The notes beneath the pieces are model-generated. The model saw nothing but the letters and a program-made list of their open reading frames with translations, had not been told where the DNA came from and did no database searches. DNA of 64,000 bases, taken from JAGRGG01 sp965217265 (GTDB lineage: Bacteria > Pseudomonadota > Alphaproteobacteria > Geminicoccales > Geminicoccaceae). Position numbers and translations under genes: made by a program. This document shows positions 59,401-64,000 of this stretch, one piece after another. Position 1 is the first letter of the stretch. Each line of letters starts with the position of its first letter. The stretch spans positions 62,001-126,000 of the forward strand of contig CBDCHP010000009.1 of assembly GCA_965217265.1 (NCBI GenBank), read 5' to 3'.

Positions 59401-60613
59401 GCCAAGGCCAGAGGTCCCGGTCCGTACTGAAAGCCTCGCCCTCAAGCGCCCGCAGCGCCTTCGCGTGCCAAGCGGCGTCGCGCGTCTCGGGCGTCTCGAT
59501 CAGCGTCTCGACCCCCACCGGCCGGCGACCGAGCCGCCGCTCGGCCGCCGCCGCGCGCCAAATCAGCTCGAACAGCGTCCGTTCCAGCCGGCCCGGCCTC
59601 GATGCCAAACGCTCGGCGTAGGCGTGAAGACGCTCGCGGGCGCGACGCAGCCCGTCGTTCCCCGCGGCCGCGGCCTCATCGACCCGTGTAGGCCGTGAGG
59701 CGAGACGTTGCTCCAGGTGGCGCAAGAGGCCGGCGGTGTCGCTGCCCGGGTCCGCCTCGACCACCGCGTTGCGACCCGCCTCGATTGCTTCGAGAACGAC
59801 GCGCGCCTGCTCGGTGATATCGATCGCCACCGGCAGGACGTTCGCGACCGCGTCGGAGCCCGGCGGCGGATCAATCGGCTTTTGTGCGGGCGGGACGAGC
59901 AGGGACGCCAGGACCGGGCGGTCGAGGGGCCTATCGAGGGCGTCGCGGATCACAGTATCAATCCGGCCGAGCCCGAATCGGGGTCGAACCCGCCAGCCTG
60001 GCGCTTCGGCAAGCGACGCCTCGACGCTCGTCGAGTAGGCATGCCAGGACTGCTGGGCATCGAAGCCGGGCAGGGCAATGGCGGCGAGGCGGTGGACCAG
60101 CACCGGATTGAGCCCGGGCGCGGCCGTCATCGTCAGCTTCCAACCAGAACAATCCGGATACAGGATCAGCAACGCCGGCGCCAGCAGCAGCGGCAGCGTC
60201 ATGCCACCCGCGTCGGCCGACTGTTCGAGATAGCCGAAAACCGTGTATAGACTGCCACGGGGCGACATTGCCAAGAGGCGATCCACCATCTCGTCCGCCC
60301 GCAGCGCCACGTGCAGCGTCGAGCCGTCGCCACCGACGTTGAATCCCTTCGCCCGCCCAGGATCGGGCTCCGCCTTCGGTGCGGGCGTCGGCGGGTTCAT
60401 ACCTTCAACAATGCGATCACACGGCGATCGTGGTCCGGGCAGGGTGGCGACGTCGAGCGCCCGGCCGGCGACGAGGGTGGCGAACGCGGCATCGAGCGAC
60501 GCCGCCGTCAACTCGATATGCCGTCCCACGTCGTGCGTGTCGCCCATATCCTTCGGGCGTTGTCGCAGTAGGGCGAAGCGTTCCTCGACAACGCTTGCAT
60601 CCGTCCTATTCAA
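56429..60613 (-). CDS. DUF4011-type SF1 helicase/Vsr-like nuclease relative with degenerate catalytic motifs
   Basis: 1394 aa. Residues ~115-185 match DUF4011 (SLYTVFGYLEQSADAGG, LPLLLAPALLILYPD, LNPVLVHRLAAI). The helicase start AIEAGRNAVV is normally followed by a Walker A loop (GPPGTGKS) but reads EADPGSDTAG at 286-295, with no lysine. Near the C-terminus ICVLAFNRRQAELIRRTIAVL, VLVSTTYGPT and ARAGRVELFTSLDQRLD recall SF1 motifs IV-VI, without the LTRAR arginines. The last ~100 residues keep the Vsr-like hallmark ERLGWQLWRVWSIDWLRAP but not the D...E-x-D-G-x-x-Y-H catalytic pattern. TTG start. Confidence 0.72.
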   Translation of the reverse strand: MNRTDASVVEERFALLRQRPKDMGDTHDVGRHIELTAASLDAAFATLVAGRALDVATLPGPRSPCDRIVEGMNPPTPAPKAEPDPGRAKGFNVGGDGSTLHVALRADEMVDRLLAMSPRGSLYTVFGYLEQSADAGGMTLPLLLAPALLILYPDCSGWKLTMTAAPGLNPVLVHRLAAIALPGFDAQQSWHAYSTSVEASLAEAPGWRVRPRFGLGRIDTVIRDALDRPLDRPVLASLLVPPAQKPIDPPPGSDAVANVLPVAIDITEQARVVLEAIEAGRNAVVEADPGSDTAGLLRHLEQRLASRPTRVDEAAAAGNDGLRRARERLHAYAERLASRPGRLERTLFELIWRAAAAERRLGRRPVGVETLIETPETRDAAWHAKALRALEGEAFSTDRDLWPWLGAVGRAADRTALRRHLAAWHEALRAQAAAEAALAESFGDPLPKGVAGLIAAAAELPPDLVRVVLQADGPAELLTGMGAVAAGLAPLRANLAPWLLRTDQLGRQQAALRAIEDVLAEAPQMWPSNLEAADLAAGAVAGDRLVEGLHRLERLTRTIRPMLGPPATATAVGVLRFLVALPEIDPSAFDARFLDANARRLLKRIIGAAEALTATETGLEQRFKLDALPSIIEVERHRQALAAGGVFAAFKPSVKAARAAHAGFLRRAPPQRPGLAEVEADLRGLVSYLQARADFASNGRYRVLLGEAFKGHRGDLRPFDRAARLAERATSMLDNDAASALLRLPAAVIEGLRAALDDASVQNALRALPDGVEPAAAIDEAEATRLRLWRLHAAVAALGLKPETTSAALPELRVAFATYFETATIRYGPKPFGVDPDGLDPGRVAALRRLFADPALEAAPPALRTALVEADPALSAYLAATRASAGAEAELAATGWLDAKALHASAIRRDGRIAALERALAEPVSPSSKTLATLGLDRLLAFAEDEAITDRNALLDLALCQTLARRHATDDPATAGLDGTTLDAARARFARLDARARTLDRAASAADLAARPPDPASTKAMSDLEGAPTTSLVDTMVDTAPAARDGADVPADDGRGDLFTLSRAALGVEVSTFFPSPRPGGVRRHAVPGRYDPDAATNPIEARSLAARVVACLRAAIGREHRSICVLAFNRRQAELIRRTIAVLITQEPAVSTGLDFAGGRTAVRVIDLDADLGGRYDLVLVSTTYGPTLFEDQDLGSLDRPRGLDRLGGLIARAGRVELFTSLDQRLDRAIDPAQAGAVPSDARAALHALLTAAAGPATKPLDPDDPHVSDLVRCVGGALAARGYSLYGPLGAGIGRLELAVGHPDLPGRCLFGILTDAPSVDAAAALVRERTFERLGWQLWRVWSIDWLRAPDAAAERLCAYAQTCLDAEGDALSAPPADASTGFGRENVNA

Positions 60614-60841
60614 GCCGGCGACCTGTCTTTTGTAATCCCGTGCAATCCCAGATCTCTATCCGTTGACGATATGCCAACAACCAATGCCCTACACATCCAA
60701 GATCAAGGCGGGCCGCCGCATCGTGCTTGAGCGGCAAGCACGCTCGTTGCATCGATGACCGATAGACCATGCGGCTTGGCGTGGCCAGAGCTTAAGCTTA
60801 AGCTTATCAGCCGAAGTACATAAAGCTAGAGGAAAATTAGG

Positions 60842-61699
60842 GTGGAGGAAGCAAGCGAACCGAGACTGGCCGGGGTGATCGGGTGGCCGATCACGCACTC
60901 GCTCTCGCCGGTCCTGCACGCCTACTGGTTCGAGCGCTACGGCAGGGCGGGTGCTTACGTTCCTTTGCCTGTATCACCGAATCGGCTGGCGGCGGCGCTC
61001 GACGGCTTGGCCGCCTTGGGCTTTGCCGGTTGCAACGTGACGCTACCGCACAAGGAAGCGGTCTTCGAGCGCGTCGACGAGCGCGACGCGGCGGCCTTGG
61101 CGATGCGGGCGGTGAACACGGTCCTCGTCCTGCCCGACGGCCGCCTGCGCGGCCTCAACACGGACGGTGCCGGCTTTCTCGCCCATCTGCGCGCCGAGCG
61201 GCCGAGCCTGAGCCTCACGGGCAAGCGGGCGCTCCTGCTCGGCACAGGGGGTGCTGCGCGGGCGATCGCGCGGGTCCTGCTCGACGCCGGGATCGGCCGG
61301 CTGGGCTTGTGCAACCGCACGCGCGCGCGTGCGGAGGTGCTCGCGGCCGACCTGGGCGCCGAAGGTCGCGTCGAGACCGTGCCTTGGGAGGAACGCGAGG
61401 CCGCGCTGGAGGGGCTGACGCTCCTCGTCAACGCGACCAGCCTCGGCATGACGAGTAAGCCGCCCCTGGAACTCGCCCTCGACGCCCTGCCGCCTGACGC
61501 CGTCGTCGACGACATCGTCTATCGCCCGCTACGAACCCCCCTGCTCGCGGCGGCGCGCGCGCGCGGCAATCCGACCGTGGACGGTCTGGGTATGCTCTTG
61601 CACCAAGCCGTGCCCGGCTTCGCTCACTGGGGCAACGTCACGCCCGCGGTCGATGCGGCGACGCGGCGAGCGGTGCTGACGGCGTTAGACCGAGGCTGA
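60842..61699 (+). CDS. aroE: Shikimate dehydrogenase AroE
   Basis: 285 aa. Substrate-binding HSLSPVLHAYWF (S-x-S), NVTLPHKEAV (catalytic lysine) and NTDGAGF (catalytic aspartate), then the NADP loop LLGTGGAARAI and C-terminal VDGLGMLLHQA. Converts 3-dehydroshikimate to shikimate in aromatic amino acid synthesis. The GTG start follows a 228-bp gap containing AT-rich sequence and a CTTAAG-rich repeat that may be its promoter. Its last 62 bases overlap the convergent WecG-type gene. Confidence 0.96.
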   Translation: MEEASEPRLAGVIGWPITHSLSPVLHAYWFERYGRAGAYVPLPVSPNRLAAALDGLAALGFAGCNVTLPHKEAVFERVDERDAAALAMRAVNTVLVLPDGRLRGLNTDGAGFLAHLRAERPSLSLTGKRALLLGTGGAARAIARVLLDAGIGRLGLCNRTRARAEVLAADLGAEGRVETVPWEEREAALEGLTLLVNATSLGMTSKPPLELALDALPPDAVVDDIVYRPLRTPLLAAARARGNPTVDGLGMLLHQAVPGFAHWGNVTPAVDAATRRAVLTALDRG

Positions 61700-62429
61700 G
61701 GCGCAGCCGCGCGCCGAGCGCTAAGCGCAGGAAGGGCGCGTACTCGACGAGGTAGCGCCGCCAGAGCCGCCGCGGCTCGCGGCACAGACGATAAAGGGCG
61801 CGGGCCTCGAATCGGTCCACCCAGGCCGGGTAGTAGCGCTCGGCCTCGGCCAACTGGTCGAGAAAGCCACCGCAGGTGAAGGCGACGCCCGCAAAGCCCC
61901 GCGCCCTCAGCCGATCGATGAAGCGCTCTTGGTGCGGCGCTCCCATGCCGCAGAGGACCATCTGCGGCCGAGCTTCTAGGATGGCGTCGATCGCCTCCTC
62001 GTGCGGCCTGTAGCCGTCCAGGACGCCGAGATAGGCGATGTGCGGGAAGGACGCCCGCATACGCTCCACGGCCGCCGCGGCGACGCCAGGCTCGGCGCCG
62101 ACGACGAAGAGCCCCCCCTGCAGCACCTCTAGCCGCCGCATGACGGGCAGGTAGAGCGAGGAGGCGTCGAAGCTCATTCGCGGCAGAGGGCGCTTGATGG
62201 TCCACGCCGCCGCCTTCGCGACGCCGATCCCGTCGGCCAGCACGAGGTCCATGCCGCGCAGCAAGGCGGCGTAGTCCGCGTCGCCGTCTGCCAGCCGCCA
62301 CGCGTGCGGATTGACGAACGTGATCAGGCTGGCGTGTCCGGTAAAGGCCGCGTCGACGCGGGCCAGAACGGCGGTCTCGTCGGCGTCGAGGCTGAGCGGC
62401 AGACCGAAGAGCGTGTCCGCGACTGACAT
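61638..62429 (-). CDS. WecG/TagA/CpsF family glycosyltransferase
   Basis: 263 aa GT26 enzyme. ITFVNPHAWRLADGDADYAALLRGMDLVLADGIGV, GGLFVVGAEPGVAAAAVERM, MVLCGMGAPHQERFIDRLR and FTCGGFLDQLA are the family blocks; it transfers N-acetylmannosaminuronate-type or similar sugars in surface polysaccharide synthesis. ATG 62429 has a GAGGGAA site. The C-terminal ~20 residues are encoded in DNA that also codes for the end of AroE on the other strand. Confidence 0.94.
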   Translation of the reverse strand: MSVADTLFGLPLSLDADETAVLARVDAAFTGHASLITFVNPHAWRLADGDADYAALLRGMDLVLADGIGVAKAAAWTIKRPLPRMSFDASSLYLPVMRRLEVLQGGLFVVGAEPGVAAAAVERMRASFPHIAYLGVLDGYRPHEEAIDAILEARPQMVLCGMGAPHQERFIDRLRARGFAGVAFTCGGFLDQLAEAERYYPAWVDRFEARALYRLCREPRRLWRRYLVEYAPFLRLALGARLRLSLGLTPSAPLAASPHRPRA

Positions 62430-62800
62430 TGGCGTTCCCTCATCCGAGTCAGCCCCCGTCGCCGGCAAAAAACCGCCGATGGTCCGTTTTCAGGCGAACC
62501 ATCGGCCAGTTGTCTGAGAAGACGAGGTCAAGATGGACGGTGCCATACGCTGCCGTTCGAAGTGTTAAACGACGTGGTTAACGCTCGTACCGGGTTATGG
62601 ACTCGGCGCTTTGCTTCGTTGAGTCCGCGTCGATCACCGCTTGGAAAGCATCATGCGCGGTGTCGCGTGCGCGTGCAGATCATAGGACTAGATTCCACGC
62701 CCGCCCGTGCGCGCGCGTCTTGTTAGAAAGTTAGGATTCTTAGTTATAAGAGTTAGCGCTCCGAATCAGCTTTTAAAATCAATGGTTTACAGGCAAAAAT
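62430..62800. other. Intergenic region before the origin
   Basis: No gene seen. It contains the promoter region of the glycosyltransferase gene, a weak inverted repeat GGACTC...GAGTCC at about 62600-62630 and, from 62725 on, AT-rich sequence with repeated AGTTAG-like words leading into the iterons. Base composition drops markedly compared with the coding regions. Confidence 0.6.
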
Positions 62801-62886
62801 GTGAATGATGTACCGAGTCTTTGTGAATGATGTACCGAGTCTGACCGTGAATGATGTACCGTGTTTGCGTGAATGATGTACCGAGT
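62801..62886. repeat. Iteron cluster A (four copies)
   Basis: GTGAATGATGTACCGAGT at 62801, 62823, 62869 and GTGAATGATGTACCGTGT at 62847. All in the same orientation, spaced 22-24 bp, i.e. about two helical turns. They differ from cluster B by T for C at position 6 and mostly GAG for GTG at the end. Typical binding sites for a plasmid Rep protein. Confidence 0.9.
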
Positions 62887-63037
62887 CGTTTACGTAAACG
62901 TTAAAGTACTTTTAATCCTAGATATTTCAGTATTATGTAAAATTGTGGATAATTTTGTGGGTAAATTGTGGAAAGTTTGTTGATAAGCTATGCATAACCT
63001 GAATATACGTATCTGGATGCATATAAATCAGCAAAAT
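62887..63037. other. AT-rich origin segment with DnaA boxes
   Basis: Strongly AT-rich between the two iteron clusters. TGTGGATAA at 62944-62952 is a perfect DnaA box (reverse of TTATCCACA), TGTGGGTAA at 62956-62964 is one mismatch off, and TGTGGAAAG follows. Together with the flanking iterons this marks the likely strand-opening site of the replication origin. Confidence 0.85.
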
Positions 63038-63276
63038 GTGAACGATGTACCGTGCCGGGCGCCATCGTAGGGCGGACGTGTGAACGATATACCGTGGCGG
63101 CGGGCGTGGTGCTGAAATGTGAACGATGTACCGTGTCGACGCGGCCGGTCGTGGGGATAATGTGAACGATGTACCGTGCCTCGTAGCTTGGTCGGGACCG
63201 CCGTGAGCGCCTCTATGTAAACGATGTACCGTGCCGTGAGGCCGATTGGATCGGGTAATGTGAACGATGTACCGTG
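63038..63276. repeat. Iteron cluster B (six copies)
   Basis: GTGAACGATGTACCGTG at 63038, 63119, 63162 and 63260, with single-base variants at 63080 (GTGAACGATATACCGTG) and 63217 (GTAAACGATGTACCGTG). Same orientation, irregular spacing of 39-55 bp. The last copy ends four bases from the repA stop codon. Confidence 0.9.
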
Positions 63277-63280
63277 CCGT

Positions 63281-64000
63281 TCACGCCTCGATGCCGAGCG
63301 GTCTCAGCAGGGACGTCTGGTCCGGTCGCGGCCAGATCGAGACCAGGATGCGGTCGTTCGAGGCCCAGCGCCGGCCCTCGAAGCCGTCGGCCTCGTCCTT
63401 ATCGCGCGGATCGAAGCTCATCGCGATGTGGTACTCGGGCAGGTCGTCGTCCTCGATCACCCGTCGCAGTTGCGGCTTGAAGAAGCGCGGCTCCAGGACC
63501 GAACCGCACTTCTCGATCAGTTTGGGCAAGGTGATTACCCACTTGCCCTGCTGGCCGCAGTGCTTGCGCGCCAGCTCGTAGAGGCGGCGCTTGAGGCCCA
63601 TGCTCAAGTTGAAGTAGGACGAGGCGATGGTGAGCACGCGCCGATCCTTGACGATGGCGCGGAACATCCAGTCGTTGAGCGTGATCTCGCAAGCCGCCAT
63701 CACCTGCTTGCCGTTGTTCGAGCGCCGCTCTAGGACGCGGAAGGTCTCGATCCAGCCGAAGCCGCGCCGCTCCTTGGTGTCGCCCGCCGCGATCGTGGTC
63801 ACGATCGTCGTCGAGCGCAGGCGGAACATGGCGTCCAAGAGCAACTCGTAGGCGCGCTTGCCCGTGCTACGCCCAGTCACTTTTAACAAATTGTAAGCAT
63901 TAAAACGGACGGTCCGCTCGACCGGCAGCCCGCGCTCCAGACGATCGTTGATGATCGAGGCCAAGTAGATCAAGACGTCCTTGTCCCAGATGGTGGCGAT
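63281..64000 (-). CDS. repA: Replication initiator RepA (RPA family), 5' end outside window
   Basis: At least 240 aa are visible, running off the right edge (IATIWDKDVLIYLASIINDRLERGLPVERTVRFNAYNLLKVTGRSTG...). FLLLDAMFRLRSTTIVT-like and MGLKRRLYELARKHCGQQGKWVITLPKLIEKCG segments are those of RPA-type plasmid initiators (two winged helices). It should bind the iterons just downstream of its own stop codon. The C-terminus ends SIWPRPDQTSLLRPLGIEA. The start codon is not in the window. Confidence 0.92.
   Translation of the reverse strand: MATIWDKDVLIYLASIINDRLERGLPVERTVRFNAYNLLKVTGRSTGKRAYELLLDAMFRLRSTTIVTTIAAGDTKERRGFGWIETFRVLERRSNNGKQVMAACEITLNDWMFRAIVKDRRVLTIASSYFNLSMGLKRRLYELARKHCGQQGKWVITLPKLIEKCGSVLEPRFFKPQLRRVIEDDDLPEYHIAMSFDPRDKDEADGFEGRRWASNDRILVSIWPRPDQTSLLRPLGIEA

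Noticed and set aside
62801..63276. Regular direct repeats resembling a CRISPR array
   Set aside because: Repeat units are only 17-18 bp, spacing is irregular, there are no cas genes, and they flank DnaA boxes next to repA, so they are iterons.

Overview
The window is very GC-rich DNA from an alphaproteobacterium. Three signals point to the class. A complete general stress response module (nepR, phyR, a HisKA_2 kinase and ecfG) sits at 51.6-55.1 kb with matching GGAAC-N16/17-GGTT promoters. umuDC has an alphaproteobacterial SOS box (GAAC-N7-GAAC). The replication initiator is of the RPA type. I cannot name the genus. The replicon looks like a megaplasmid or chromid: a partial RPA-type repA with ten iterons and a DnaA-box/AT-rich tract lies at 62.8-64.0 kb and parAB at 12.0-13.6 kb, yet the window also carries aroE, a tRNA-Leu, urease maturation genes and the stress sigma system.

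Layout: 0-1.3 kb, end of ureE, then ureF and ureG. 1.4-3.2 kb, SOS-regulated umuDC. 3.2-7.3 kb, TRAP transporter plus mannonate dehydratase (uronate use). 7.3-10.2 kb, tRNA-Leu(CAA), a membrane protein, a secreted cysteine-hydrolase-like protein and DedA. 10.3-19.0 kb, two TadG-like genes sharing an apparently identical 1516-bp block, enclosing parAB, OsmC, a cobalt-type nitrile hydratase cluster, two TadE-like genes and a DUF2076 remnant. 19.1-26.7 kb, Mn catalase, PIG-L deacetylase, DUF1194, a large beta-propeller/DUF4114 protein, a propeller-like protein and a GT14 glycosyltransferase. 26.7-36.4 kb, Nudix, FAD oxidoreductase, UdgX-like protein plus ATP-dependent DNA ligase, flavoprotein, GST, PhoX with a Pho box, SDR, VapBC. 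36.5-39.8 kb, a single-chain methylase/nuclease and a small divergent gene. 40.1-44.0 kb, glgC and glgA with two genes between them. 44.2-55.1 kb, an EAL-PAS-GGDEF protein, nuclease, response regulator, AI-2E-type permease and the stress response module. 55.1-60.6 kb, a frameshifted hydrolase-OsmC fusion and a 1394-aa DUF4011 helicase relative that has lost its catalytic motifs. 60.8-64 kb, aroE, a WecG-type glycosyltransferase and the origin.

Two undescribed-looking repeat systems stand out. (1) Ten copies of a ~110-155 bp intergenic palindrome (7.4-35.8 kb) with GC arms, a T-tract/A-tract stem and an inner hairpin. Its ends read (T)GAACGC or (T)AACGC and supply or directly follow the stop codons of flanking genes, so it looks like a dispersed bidirectional terminator that settles at gene ends. 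(2) Eight copies of a 14-16 bp palindrome, TATCCGACGTCGGATA, spread over 11.9-25.4 kb, with one just upstream of parA and one inside parB. These are candidate parS (ParB-binding) sites. Neither family was seen in the right-hand 28 kb.
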